64,000 nt of DNA from Hwanghaeella sp965227365 (GCF_965227365.1 NZ_OZ245754.1:4774001-4838000); one strand, 5' to 3'. Positions 52,918 to 61,778 are shown, counted from the stretch's first letter. Made by a program: numbers and translations. The notes: a model not told the origin generated them from the sequence alone.

Positions 52918-54003
52918 ATGTCCCCGAACGAACACCCGTCAGAAGGTGCTGGAAACGAGCCCATAACGATTAAATCCACGGCCAGGATCGGGGATGTAAA
53001 TCCGATCGCGGTGGAAGTGACCCGGGGTCCTATTGTTGAGAGCCGGCATCGCGGCAGCGTCGCGATCGTGGATGTCGCCGGTAAGGTCCGGGTCGCCTGG
53101 GGCGATATCAAGCAGCCGGTTTATCCCCGATCCGCCGTCAAGGCGCTGCAGGCAATTCCGGTCGTCGAATCCGGCACGGCGGATGCGGTGGGTCTGTCAA
53201 AATCGGAATTGGCGCTGCTCTGCGCCTCCCATGGCGGGGAGCCGCGCCATGTCGAAACCGCTGCTGGGATCCTGGATCGGGCCGGTCTGTCCGAGGCGGA
53301 TCTGGAATGCGGAAGCCATTGGCCGAGTCATGAGCCGAGTGCCTATGCCCTGGCGGCGAGCGGCGGGGTCGCAAACCAATTGCATAACAACTGTTCGGGC
53401 AAGCATTCGGGCATGTTGGCCTTTGCCAAGCATATCGGCGCGCCGACCAAGGGCTATTCCCAGGTCACCCATCCCGTGCAGCAGCGCATCATGGGCGTTC
53501 TGGAATTCATGGCCGGGATCGATATGGGTGGCCTGCCGCTTGGGGTAGACGGTTGTTCCATCCCGACCTGGGCCATCCCGTTGGAGAACCTGGCCTATGC
53601 CTTCGCTCGGTTCGGCGCGGCCGACGATTTGCCGGAAGGGCGGCGCGCGGCCTGCGACCAGATCATGGATGCCGTCTTCTCCGACCCCTTCATGATCGCC
53701 GGAACAGACCGTTACTGCACGGAAATGACCCAGTTTCTCGGCAAGCGCGTTTTCCTGAAAACCGGCGCGGAAGGCGTCTTCTGCGCGACGGTGCCGTCGA
53801 TGGGGATCGGCATCGCGCTGAAATGCGATGACGGGGCGCCGCGCGGGGCGGAGATGATGCTGACAGCAGTCCTCGACAAGATCGGCGTCTTCGAGGAAGG
53901 GGAGGCAGAGGCCGTTGCCCGCTTCCTTGCCAAGCCCGTACTCAATCGGAACAATCTGCGGGTCGGTGACATCCGTCCGGCGAAGGATATTCTCTCTTTC
54001 TGA
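52918..54003 (+). CDS. L-asparaginase, ReAV/Rhizobium type (AnsA family)
   Basis: 361 residues of the thermolabile rhizobial asparaginase family, unrelated to the E. coli types. Candidate catalytic dyads are Ser72-Lys75 (YPRSAVK), Ser104 (ASHGG) and Lys281 (FLKTGAEG). The metal set Cys159/Lys162 (NNCSGKHSG) and Cys213 (DGCSIP) has the same spacing I recall for ReAV (S48, K51, S80, C135, K138, C189). It begins with ATG after a short gap divergent from the methyltransferase gene and is followed at 56 nt by an oxidoreductase. Confidence 0.9.
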   Translation: MSPNEHPSEGAGNEPITIKSTARIGDVNPIAVEVTRGPIVESRHRGSVAIVDVAGKVRVAWGDIKQPVYPRSAVKALQAIPVVESGTADAVGLSKSELALLCASHGGEPRHVETAAGILDRAGLSEADLECGSHWPSHEPSAYALAASGGVANQLHNNCSGKHSGMLAFAKHIGAPTKGYSQVTHPVQQRIMGVLEFMAGIDMGGLPLGVDGCSIPTWAIPLENLAYAFARFGAADDLPEGRRAACDQIMDAVFSDPFMIAGTDRYCTEMTQFLGKRVFLKTGAEGVFCATVPSMGIGIALKCDDGAPRGAEMMLTAVLDKIGVFEEGEAEAVARFLAKPVLNRNNLRVGDIRPAKDILSF

Positions 54004-54059
54004 ACGTGCCCGCATGTCCAACTACGGCGCGCCTCCACTTAGACGAACGGACCCAAACG

Positions 54060-55031
54060 ATGAAAGCAGTTCGACTGACCGCCCTCACCGGATTCGACGC
54101 GATCCGGATCGAGGATGTCGAGACCAGACCCCTGGCAAGCCGGGAAGTGCGCATCAAGGTCCATGCGGCGGGATTGAATTTCGCCGATCTGCTGATGGCG
54201 GGCGGTACTTATCAGGCAACGCCCGAACCGCCGTTCACCATGGGCATGGAACTGGCGGGAGAGGTCGTCGAGGTCCATCCGGATGCCGACGGGGTTTTCC
54301 CTGGTGACCGCGTCATGGCCCGGCCCGGCCAAGGCGCTTTCGCGGAAGAAGTGGTGACCGCCGACCGCAATTGCATCGTGGTGCCGCCGTCGATGAGCTT
54401 TGAGCACGCGGCTGCCTTCCCGATCGCTTACGGCACGGCGCATCTGGGCCTGTCGCGTCGCGGCCGGTTGAAATCGGGAGAGGTGCTGATGGTTCATGGC
54501 GCCGCCGGCGGTGTCGGCCTGACCGCGGTGCAGGTCGGCAAGGCGATGGGGGCAACGGTGATCGCAACCGCCGGCAGTGACGAGCGCCTTGCGATCGCCA
54601 AGGCAAACGGCGCGGACTTCACCATCAACTACCGGACAGACAGTATCCGCGACCGCGTTAAGGAAATGACCGGCGGCGTGGATGTGGTGTTCGACCCCGT
54701 TGGCGGGGACGCGTTCAAGCAATCGCTTCGCTGTATCAACCCGGAAGGGCGGATCATCGTCATCGGTTTCGCCAGCGGCGATATCCCGCAGGCGCCGGCG
54801 AATATCCTGCTGGTCAAGAATGTCGACGTGATCGGATTCTATTGGGGCGGTTATGGCGGTTTCGCGCCGGAGGCGATCCGCAACTCCCTGGAACAGGCAC
54901 TAAGCCTTTACGGTGACGGGCTACTGACACCGCATGTTTCCCACGTCCTGCCCTTCGACAGGGTGCAGGAAGCCTTCGCTCTGCTGCGGGACCGCAAGGC
55001 GACGGGCAAGGTCCTTCTCACCCCGGCTTGA
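54060..55031 (+). CDS. NADPH:quinone oxidoreductase (MDR family, zinc-independent)
   Basis: 323 residues from the ATG at 54060 (MKAVRLTALTGFDAIR). GroES-like N-terminal domain (VHAAGLNFADLLMAGGTYQ, TMGMELAGEVVEV) lacking zinc ligands, then a Rossmann domain with VHGAAGGVGLTAVQVGKAMG. The closing RKATGKVLLTP is typical of quinone oxidoreductase-like MDR proteins. The physiological substrate is unknown. The gene ends 4 nt before the next methyltransferase gene, so the two are likely cotranscribed. Confidence 0.9.
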   Translation: MKAVRLTALTGFDAIRIEDVETRPLASREVRIKVHAAGLNFADLLMAGGTYQATPEPPFTMGMELAGEVVEVHPDADGVFPGDRVMARPGQGAFAEEVVTADRNCIVVPPSMSFEHAAAFPIAYGTAHLGLSRRGRLKSGEVLMVHGAAGGVGLTAVQVGKAMGATVIATAGSDERLAIAKANGADFTINYRTDSIRDRVKEMTGGVDVVFDPVGGDAFKQSLRCINPEGRIIVIGFASGDIPQAPANILLVKNVDVIGFYWGGYGGFAPEAIRNSLEQALSLYGDGLLTPHVSHVLPFDRVQEAFALLRDRKATGKVLLTPA

Positions 55032-55035
55032 AACG

Positions 55036-56265
55036 ATGTGCGCCGACAAAGTCCGCGATCAATACGAGGAATTTCCCTATCCGACGCGTGATCTGGCGGA
55101 TGAGCGCCGGCGCCTGATCACGGGGTCGCCCAGCCATCTGGCTGAAATCAACCATTACGTTTTTGGCGGCCGGCTCGATTTCACCCAACCTTTCAGGGCG
55201 CTGATCGCGGGCGGCGGGACCGGTGATGCGGCGATCATGCTGGCCCAGCATCTGTCGGATGCCGATGTCCCGGCGGAGATCGTCTATTTGGATTTGTCGA
55301 CGGCCAGCCGGGCGATCACCGAAGCCCGGGCGAAGGCGCGCGGGTTGAGCAATATTTCCTTCTATACCGGCTCTCTGCTGGAGCTCGGCGATTTCGGAGA
55401 ATTCGATTACATCGACTGCTGCGGTGTGCTGCATCACCTGCCCGTTCCGCAGGATGGGTTCGCCAGCCTGGCGCGCGCGCTGAAACCGAAAGGCGGATTG
55501 GGCTTGATGGTCTATGGCGAATTCGGCCGGACCGGCGTTTATGACGTTCAGGCGATGTTGCGTGACCTTGTTCGCGACGGCGAAAGCGGCACCGACAAGG
55601 TAACCCTTGCGCACAAGCTTCTGACCGCTCTGCCGCCCAGCAACCGGTTGCGCCGCAACCCCCTGGTCGGCGACCACCTATCCAGCGATGCCGGGCTTTA
55701 CGACCTGCTGCTTCATAGTCAGGACCGCGCCTACACCGTGCCCGACCTGGTGGACGAGATCGAGACCGCAGGCCTGCGCATTGCGAGCTTTATCGAGCCT
55801 CTGCGCTACGACCCCGCGCTGTATCTGCGCGACAAGGGATTGCTGCAGCGGCTGGAGGGGCAAGGCTTGGCCCAACGGGCGGGATTCGCCGAAAGGCTCG
55901 CCGGCAATATGAAGAAGCACATCGTCTATTGCGTTCGCCAGGACAATGATGAGGAAACGGTGGCGGGCCCTGTCGGACCGTCGGCGATCCCCGTGCTGCG
56001 CGATGCGCCGGGACCGGAATTCGCCAGGAACATGCCGCCCGGCGCTGCTTTTTCCGCCAGTCTCGACGGGCTCGACTTCTCAATGCCGTTGCCGCCGCTG
56101 GCGCGGGACATCCTGCTGCTTTGTGAGGGCCGGCGTACATTGGACGAAATCCGCAAGGCGCTGCCCGGCGCGCCCGACTGGTTCCGCTTCAAACCGCAAT
56201 TCGACGCGGTCTACAAACCGCTCAACGGTTTCAACAAGATGCTGTTGCGGTTCGCCTCGGCGTAA
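55036..56265 (+). CDS. SAM-dependent methyltransferase with YPYP-type N-terminus and C-terminal accessory domain
   Basis: 409 residues from the ATG at 55036. The N-terminus has QYEEFPYP (residues 9-16), seen in a subset of class I methyltransferases that often carry TPR or other accessory parts. SAM motif I is LIAGGGTGDAAIML; the acidic strand is EIVYLDLSTAS; FDYIDCCGVLHHLPVPQDGF is the motif IV region. Residues ~330-409 form a separate domain with ILLLCEGRRTLDEIRKALPG, resembling PqqD-like or winged-helix segments. The acceptor is unknown. It is linked to the upstream oxidoreductase by a 4-nt gap. Confidence 0.82.
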   Translation: MCADKVRDQYEEFPYPTRDLADERRRLITGSPSHLAEINHYVFGGRLDFTQPFRALIAGGGTGDAAIMLAQHLSDADVPAEIVYLDLSTASRAITEARAKARGLSNISFYTGSLLELGDFGEFDYIDCCGVLHHLPVPQDGFASLARALKPKGGLGLMVYGEFGRTGVYDVQAMLRDLVRDGESGTDKVTLAHKLLTALPPSNRLRRNPLVGDHLSSDAGLYDLLLHSQDRAYTVPDLVDEIETAGLRIASFIEPLRYDPALYLRDKGLLQRLEGQGLAQRAGFAERLAGNMKKHIVYCVRQDNDEETVAGPVGPSAIPVLRDAPGPEFARNMPPGAAFSASLDGLDFSMPLPPLARDILLLCEGRRTLDEIRKALPGAPDWFRFKPQFDAVYKPLNGFNKMLLRFASA

Positions 56266-56303
56266 CTCTCCGCTGCGTCTTTTTCCTATCCTGGACCGGC
56301 AAA

Positions 56304-56338
56304 GAAAAAACCGCGGCACGGAAAATTGCGCCGCGGTT
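56304..56338 (-). terminator. Terminator between the YPYP methyltransferase and DUF1127 genes
   Basis: Minus strand AACCGCGGC (56338-56330), 12-nt loop, GCCGCGGTT (56317-56309), followed by T-rich sequence to 56304. It fits the DUF1127 transcript; on the plus strand no U-run follows. Confidence 0.7.
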
Positions 56339-56486
56339 CAAACTGCCATCCGATTTCTTTGGGTGACGCCGGACGGCGAGGTAACAGGGGTCCGATCACT
56401 CCGGTCTTGTCAGCCGGTTTCCATCGGGGCTCTTTTCCAATTTGGAAAAGAATATTTCACAAATATTTCTAACTCAAACCTGGGGC

Positions 56487-56693
56487 TCAGGCGCGCCAGA
56501 ACGGCTTGGCGGCTTCGTTCAGCGCATCCACCTTGTCCAGGCCCATGTCACGCAGCGTGCGGCCATCCATTTCGGCCAGACGGGCGCGCTGCTCGTGGCG
56601 TTCCATCCAGGTCGCGACAACGCGGTAAGCCGCGGTAAGCGGGGATGACGCCTCGAAGGTGGCGGGTGCGAAGCTGATTGCACGATCGGTCAT
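56487..56693 (-). CDS. DUF1127 small protein
   Basis: 68 residues. C-terminal DUF1127 motif is clear: RARLAEMDGRTLRDMGLDKV, with Ala/Ser-rich N-terminus and aromatic end KPFWRA. Short DUF1127 proteins occur in many copies in alphaproteobacteria; some bind RNA and affect phosphate or carbon metabolism, but no role is fixed for this one. It has its own terminator and is divergent from the LysR gene (162 nt apart). Confidence 0.88.
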   Translation of the reverse strand: MTDRAISFAPATFEASSPLTAAYRVVATWMERHEQRARLAEMDGRTLRDMGLDKVDALNEAAKPFWRA

Positions 56694-56855
56694 GATTGTT
56701 CTCCTAAATCCATGGTCCGCCTCTCGGCGGCTGATTGCGTTTGTCTTGTGAGGATGGATTTAGGCCTGAAACCGAGTCTCGACAAAGGATATTTCTTGAT
56801 CTTTCACATAAGTAAATTTAATTCGATTAAGGTTCTGTTAAACCAGAGGTGGGCC

Positions 56856-57812
56856 ATGGCCACGCGACTACCCCCGTTGAACACGCTGCGCGCTTTCGAG
56901 GCGGCGGCCCGCCACATGAGTTTCACCAAGGCGGCGGAAGAGCTTTTCGTCACCCAGGCCGCGGTCAGCCACCAGATCAAGACGCTGGAAGATGCGCTGG
57001 GCGTGAAGCTGTTCAAACGCCTGAACCGGGCGCTGTTACTGACCGAGGAAGGTCAAACCTTCATTCCCTCCGTGCGACAGGCGCTGGACCTTTTGATGCA
57101 GGGTGTGAACAAAATTTCCCAGGTCGAAGCGACCGGTGCGCTGAATGTCAGCACCCTGCCCAGTTTCGCGGCAGGCTGGCTAGTTCCCCGGCTGGACCGG
57201 TTTCGTAAGAAGCACCCTGAGATCGACGTCCGGCTGACTGCGGGGGAACGGCTGGTGGATTTTTCCCGTGACGACGTCGACCTCGCAATTCGCTATGGAC
57301 GTGGCCGCTATGCGGATCTGATCAGCGACCGATTCATGGAAGAGGAGATTTTTCCAGTCTGCAGTCCGAAACTGTTGGAGGATGCTGACCATCCGCTGAA
57401 TACGCCGGAAGATCTGAAGTACCATACCCTGCTGCATGACGATATGCCGACAGGTTGGGCGGAATGGCTCGACGTCGCCGGGATCAAGGGCGTGAACCCT
57501 ACCCAGGGACCCTATTTCGATATGTCCGCCCTGGTTGTTCAAGCGGCGGTTCAGGGACAGGGCGTCGCGCTCGGCCGATCAAGCCTGACCGCAAGCGCCC
57601 TGGAAAGCGGGCTTCTGGTGAAACCGTTCGACCTGACCATTCCGATCGACTTTGCCTATTTCATCGTATGCCCGCCGGAATATTACAACCGGCCGAAGGT
57701 AAGTGCTTTCCGCGAATGGCTTTTCGAGGAAGCGGAGAAAGCCGGTGTCCGCGCCGGACCCCGGGACGACCCGTCGACACCGGACAGAACCAAAGACATT
57801 TCGCTATGGTGA
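56856..57812 (+). CDS. LysR-family transcriptional regulator, GcvA-like
   Basis: 318 residues from the ATG at 56856 (MATRLPPLNTLRAFEAAARH); GGTGGG lies just upstream. N-terminal helix-turn-helix (SFTKAAEELFVTQAAVSHQI) and a C-terminal effector domain with a GcvA-like PRLDRFRKKHPEIDVRL and DVDLAIRYGRGRY. It is on the same strand as and immediately upstream of the acyl-CoA dehydrogenase operon, unlike the usual divergent LysR layout, and may autoregulate and control those genes. The effector is unknown. The upstream 160 nt is AT-rich and shared with the DUF1127 gene. Confidence 0.9.
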   Translation: MATRLPPLNTLRAFEAAARHMSFTKAAEELFVTQAAVSHQIKTLEDALGVKLFKRLNRALLLTEEGQTFIPSVRQALDLLMQGVNKISQVEATGALNVSTLPSFAAGWLVPRLDRFRKKHPEIDVRLTAGERLVDFSRDDVDLAIRYGRGRYADLISDRFMEEEIFPVCSPKLLEDADHPLNTPEDLKYHTLLHDDMPTGWAEWLDVAGIKGVNPTQGPYFDMSALVVQAAVQGQGVALGRSSLTASALESGLLVKPFDLTIPIDFAYFIVCPPEYYNRPKVSAFREWLFEEAEKAGVRAGPRDDPSTPDRTKDISLW

Positions 57813-57909
57813 TTTCGGCAACGCTCTATCGACCGCGCCATTGATTTACTTTGTCCGCCCTGACCGGCATCGTTCCGTCAAACGAATGAAAAGGATGAGG
57901 GAGGCGGTT

Positions 57910-59073
57910 TTGGATTTTGCCTTGTCGGAAGAGCAATTGATGCTCCAGGAAACGGCGCGCCGGTTCGCCGAGGCCGAACTGCCGGGGATCGCCAAACAGG
58001 TGGAGCAGAGCGGCGATCCGGTGCCGGAAACCATTGTGAAACGGTATGCTGAACTGGGTTTCCTCGGAATGAACCTGGACCCCGACCTCGGCGGCGGCGG
58101 CATGAGCCATCTCGACGCCGTCCTGGTGCTGGAGGAAGTGGCCAAGATTTCCATCGCCGTAGCCTTCCCGATCTTCGAAGCGAGTTTCGGCCCGACACTC
58201 GCCATCGCTCATTTCGCACCGGATGAATTGAAACGGCGGGTCATTCCCCAGGTTTGCGCCGGGGACCTCGTCGTCGCTGTCGCCATGTCGGAACCGGATG
58301 CGGGCACCGCGCTCACAGACCTGACGACGAAGGCGCGAATGGACGGAAAGAAGGTCATCATCAACGGCCGCAAGCGCTGGTGTTCGGGTGCGGGACATGC
58401 CGGGGCCTATGTCGTCTATTGCCGCCTGTCCGACGAACCGGGGGCCAAAGGCATCGGTGCCGTCCTGGTTGAAAAGGACCGGCCGGGCTTCACCTTCGGC
58501 AAACGCGAATATCATATGGGCTTCCGCGGTGTGCCGACCTGCGACATGTATTTCGACGATGTAGAAGTGCCGGCGGAAAACATCATCGTCCCTGCCGGCG
58601 GCTTCCGGAAACTGATGGAGGCCTTCGACCTGGAACGCTGCGGCAATACGACGATGAGCCTTGCGGTCGGACAGTCGGCCTTCGACCATGTCCTGCACTA
58701 TGTTCAGGAACGGGAACAGTTCGGCAAACCCATTGTAGATTTCCAGGCTGTGCAGATACAGATCGCCGAGATGAAGATGAAACTCGACGCTGCTCGGCTT
58801 CTTCTTTACCGTGCTGTGGTAAATGCGGAGGCGGATCTGCCATCCGTGGCGGACAGTTCCATCGCCAAGTGCTTTGCCAACGAGATGGTACGCGATGTGA
58901 CCGGCAAGGCGATGCAGTTGATGGGCGGCTATGGATACTCTACCGAATATCCAGTGGAACAGAAAATGCGCGATGCCTGGGGTTGGGGGATCGCCGGTGG
59001 GTCTATTGATATTCAGAAGGTGAACATTGCCAGTGCGCTTGTCGGGCGGCGGTTCTCTCAACGGAACGGGTGA
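57910..59073 (+). CDS. Acyl-CoA dehydrogenase (isovaleryl-CoA dehydrogenase-like active site)
   Basis: 387 residues from TTG 57910, five nt after GGGAGG and giving V/MDFALSEEQ, a standard ACAD start; ATGs at 57895 and 57886 are alternatives. FAD-dependent: EPDAGTALTDLTTKA and KRWCSGAGHA resemble the flavin region, LMGGYGYSTEYPVEQKMRDA the C-terminal signature. At the usual catalytic-Glu site (YEGT in short/medium-chain enzymes) the sequence is IAGGS; a Glu is instead present in FDLERC, the isovaleryl-CoA/long-chain type position. It starts a run with a CoA-transferase and an alcohol dehydrogenase. Confidence 0.9.
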   Translation: MDFALSEEQLMLQETARRFAEAELPGIAKQVEQSGDPVPETIVKRYAELGFLGMNLDPDLGGGGMSHLDAVLVLEEVAKISIAVAFPIFEASFGPTLAIAHFAPDELKRRVIPQVCAGDLVVAVAMSEPDAGTALTDLTTKARMDGKKVIINGRKRWCSGAGHAGAYVVYCRLSDEPGAKGIGAVLVEKDRPGFTFGKREYHMGFRGVPTCDMYFDDVEVPAENIIVPAGGFRKLMEAFDLERCGNTTMSLAVGQSAFDHVLHYVQEREQFGKPIVDFQAVQIQIAEMKMKLDAARLLLYRAVVNAEADLPSVADSSIAKCFANEMVRDVTGKAMQLMGGYGYSTEYPVEQKMRDAWGWGIAGGSIDIQKVNIASALVGRRFSQRNG

Positions 59074-59077
59074 CGGG

Positions 59078-60268
59078 ATGAAGGAAGAAGATCTGCCCCT
59101 TTCCGGCATTCGCGTATTGGATTTGACGACGGTGATATTCGGCCCCTTTGCCGGTCAGATCCTGGGTGATTTCGGGGCCGATGTCATAAAGGTCGAGGCG
59201 CCGGGCGGCGACCAGACCCGCGCGGTCGGCGCGACGCGGGAAGAGGGCATGGGCGCGCTTTTCCTCGGCTGCAATCGAAACAAGCGCAGTATCGAGCTGG
59301 ACTTGAAACAGAAAAAGCATGCCGATGCGCTGTGGAAACTGATCGAGGGGGCCGATGTGCTGATGCACAATGTTCGGCCGCAAAAGTTCAAGGCGCTCGG
59401 CTTCGACGCCGATACGGTACTGGCCCGCAAACCGTCTCTGATCTACGCGGGCCTGCACGGCTTTTGGGAAGAGGGTCCCTACGGCGGCATGCCGGCCTAT
59501 GACGATGTCGTGCAGGGATTGAGCGGTTTCGCCGGTTCCTTTACGGAACGGGACGGTGCGCCGATGCTGGCGCCGTCGGTGATCGCCGACAAATCCTCGG
59601 GCCTGATGGCGGTGAACGGCATCCTAGCCGCGCTGATGCGCCGGGCCCGTACCGGCAAGGGCGGCTATGTGGAAATTGGTATGTTGGAAGGACTGGCGGG
59701 GTTCAATCTGGTCGAACATCTGCAGGGCCTGGCCTTCGACCCGCCGCAAGGACCGCCGGGTTATCGCCGCGCGCTCTCTCCCGGCCGCCGGCCGTACAAG
59801 ACCAAGGATGGCTATATCTGCATCCTCGCCTATACCGACAAGCAATGGGCCGCTTTCTGGGAGATCGTCGGGCGGTCGGACCTGTTGGAGGACGACCGCT
59901 TTGCCACCATGGGATCGCGGGCCAGGAATATCGATGCGCTGTATGAGGAAGCGGGTGCCTCGCTGGAACAGCGCACATCCGATGAATGGCTGAACCTGTT
60001 GCGCAAGGGTGAAATACCCTGCGGGCCGGTAAACAATCTGAGCGACCTGCCGAACGACCCGCATCTGCAAGCGATCAAATTCTTTCGGCCCTACGAGCAT
60101 CCCAGCCAAGGTAGAATGCAGGTACCGGAAACGCCCTACAAGTTCGACCGGGAGTCCCTGCCGGTACGCCACCATCATCCGCGGTTGAATGAACAAGGGG
60201 CTGAAATCCTGCGAGAGGCGGGCCTCGCGGAAGATGACATAAAAACTATTATCGGTACTGAGGAATAG
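59078..60268 (+). CDS. CaiB/BaiF-family (class III) CoA-transferase
   Basis: 396 residues from the ATG at 59078 (MKEEDLPLSGIRVLDLTTVI). The family opening GPFAGQILGDFGADVIKVEA is clear; the nucleophilic Asp is expected in MPAYDDVVQGLSG. Later HLQGLAFDPPQGPPGYRRAL, PYKTKDGYICI and ROF-like NLSDLPNDPHLQA are usual. It transfers CoA between organic acids; substrate unknown. It follows the dehydrogenase by 4 nt. With that gene it probably activates and oxidises an acyl-CoA, but the pathway cannot be named. Confidence 0.9.
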   Translation: MKEEDLPLSGIRVLDLTTVIFGPFAGQILGDFGADVIKVEAPGGDQTRAVGATREEGMGALFLGCNRNKRSIELDLKQKKHADALWKLIEGADVLMHNVRPQKFKALGFDADTVLARKPSLIYAGLHGFWEEGPYGGMPAYDDVVQGLSGFAGSFTERDGAPMLAPSVIADKSSGLMAVNGILAALMRRARTGKGGYVEIGMLEGLAGFNLVEHLQGLAFDPPQGPPGYRRALSPGRRPYKTKDGYICILAYTDKQWAAFWEIVGRSDLLEDDRFATMGSRARNIDALYEEAGASLEQRTSDEWLNLLRKGEIPCGPVNNLSDLPNDPHLQAIKFFRPYEHPSQGRMQVPETPYKFDRESLPVRHHHPRLNEQGAEILREAGLAEDDIKTIIGTEE

Positions 60269-60285
60269 GTCAGGAGGGTTTGGTC

Positions 60286-61305
60286 ATGAAGGCGATGCGG
60301 ATCGAAGGCGACTGGGGTCTGGAAAATCTGAAACAGGTCGATTTGCCCGATCCCGAACCAGGGCCCGGTGAGATCGTTATCGGGATGGAGGCCGTCTCGA
60401 TCAATCCACGGGATGCGATCCTGGCCGGCGGTGGATACGGCCGTGTAGGCGGTACTCTCCCCCTGATCCCGCTTTGTGACGGGGCGGGGAAAATCGTTGC
60501 CGTCGGCGAGGGCGTGGAGGATTTCGCGGTCGGTGATCTCGTCTGCCCGACCTTCAGCCGGCGTTGGATGCGCGGCCTTGCCAACACGGATGCCTATAAA
60601 GGCGCGCATGGCGGCCCCATCGACGGCACGGCCCAGGAGATGATGCTGATCCCGGCCAATGCGGTGGTGCGCGCCCCGAAACATCTGTCCGCAAGGGAAG
60701 CCGCGACCCTGCCCTGTGCCGCCATCACGGCTTGGAACGCGCTTGCGGAACAAGGCGATGTCAAACCGGGTGACAAGGTGCTGCTGCAAGGGACGGGCGG
60801 CGTCAGCCTATTCTCCCTGCTCTTCGCCAAGGCAATGGGGGCGGAGGTTTTCATCATATCGTCCAGCGACGAGAAGCTGGAACGCGCCAAGGCGATGGGC
60901 GCGGATCATCTGCTGAACTACCGCGACGTCCCCGACTGGCATAAAGCGATCCTGAAGATGACCGACAGCAAGGGCGTCGATCATGTCATCGAAGTCGGGG
61001 GCAGCGGTACGCTGGAAAAATCTACCGCCGTCGTCCGTTACAGCGGCACGGTCAGCATGATCGGCGTGTTGGGCGGGGCCAGCGGGGAATTCGGCCTGGG
61101 CCGCGTCGTGACGCGGAACCTGCGCCTGCAGGGTGTCACCTGCGGCAGCAAGGAGATGTTCGAAAACATGGTCCGCGCCATGGAACTTCACCAGATCCGC
61201 CCGGCCATTGATCCCGGCGCCGAGTTCCAGCTGAAAGACCTGCCCAAGGCGCTGAAATCGTTGCCTGAGGGTAGGCATTTCGGGAAAATCGTTGGAATTG
61301 TCTAA
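60286..61305 (+). CDS. Zinc-independent NAD(P)-dependent alcohol dehydrogenase (MDR family)
   Basis: 339 residues from the ATG at 60286, 8 nt after AGGAGG; the TTG at 60280 is too close to the Shine-Dalgarno. GroES-like domain (EAVSINPRDAILAGGGYG, CDGAGKIVAVG) with no Cys zinc ligands, then Rossmann loop LLQGTGGVSLFSLLFAKAMG. Substrate unknown. It is the third gene of the acyl-CoA unit (18 nt after the CoA-transferase) and is followed by a small membrane protein at 17 nt. Confidence 0.88.
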   Translation: MKAMRIEGDWGLENLKQVDLPDPEPGPGEIVIGMEAVSINPRDAILAGGGYGRVGGTLPLIPLCDGAGKIVAVGEGVEDFAVGDLVCPTFSRRWMRGLANTDAYKGAHGGPIDGTAQEMMLIPANAVVRAPKHLSAREAATLPCAAITAWNALAEQGDVKPGDKVLLQGTGGVSLFSLLFAKAMGAEVFIISSSDEKLERAKAMGADHLLNYRDVPDWHKAILKMTDSKGVDHVIEVGGSGTLEKSTAVVRYSGTVSMIGVLGGASGEFGLGRVVTRNLRLQGVTCGSKEMFENMVRAMELHQIRPAIDPGAEFQLKDLPKALKSLPEGRHFGKIVGIV

Positions 61306-61322
61306 GGACGGAATCGGTAAGA

Positions 61323-61778
61323 ATGCGGATGATCCGGTCCTGGTACTTTACCGAAGCGATCTTCGTCGCCTTCCTGCAGTTTGCCGGATTTCTCCTGCTC
61401 CTGCTCGTCCTTAAAGATCAGATCTTTCTTCCCATGCTGTTGACCCTCGCGTGGAGATCCTTGCTGATCGCCGTGGGGCACTTTCTTGTCAGTCATGTTC
61501 TGGCCAGAACCAACCTGCCGACGCCGGATTTCATTCGGCGTATGCTTTTGACCCTTGTGGCATACGGGCTTATTTACACCGCGATCAACGTCTTTGGACC
61601 CATGGTGACGGGGAATACAGTTGAACGCGCAGGGGCGATCATAGTCGAAGACGGCATAATAACCTGGATCGGGATCTGGAAACTGGCGACAAGGATTTTC
61701 GTCGATGCACTGGTCTTCAGCTGCTCCGTCGCACCCATCCTCTACATATTTCACCGTCGCCGATCCCGACTAAGGTAG
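61323..61778 (+). CDS. Four-helix integral membrane protein of unknown function
   Basis: 151 residues; ATG at 61323 preceded by GGACGG. About four hydrophobic segments (~12-30, 36-58, 73-92, 125-144) and a basic C-terminus (FHRRRSRLR). No family recognised. It closes the LysR/acyl-CoA dehydrogenase/CoA-transferase/alcohol dehydrogenase run and is likely cotranscribed; a role in transport or sensing of the same substrate is only guesswork. It is convergent with the aminotransferase. Confidence 0.7.
   Translation: MRMIRSWYFTEAIFVAFLQFAGFLLLLLVLKDQIFLPMLLTLAWRSLLIAVGHFLVSHVLARTNLPTPDFIRRMLLTLVAYGLIYTAINVFGPMVTGNTVERAGAIIVEDGIITWIGIWKLATRIFVDALVFSCSVAPILYIFHRRRSRLR

Noticed and set aside
57910..59073. 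Acyl-CoA dehydrogenase as a catalytically dead paralogue
   Set aside because: The missing Glu at the YEGT site is explained by the alternative Glu in FDLER, as in isovaleryl-CoA dehydrogenase.
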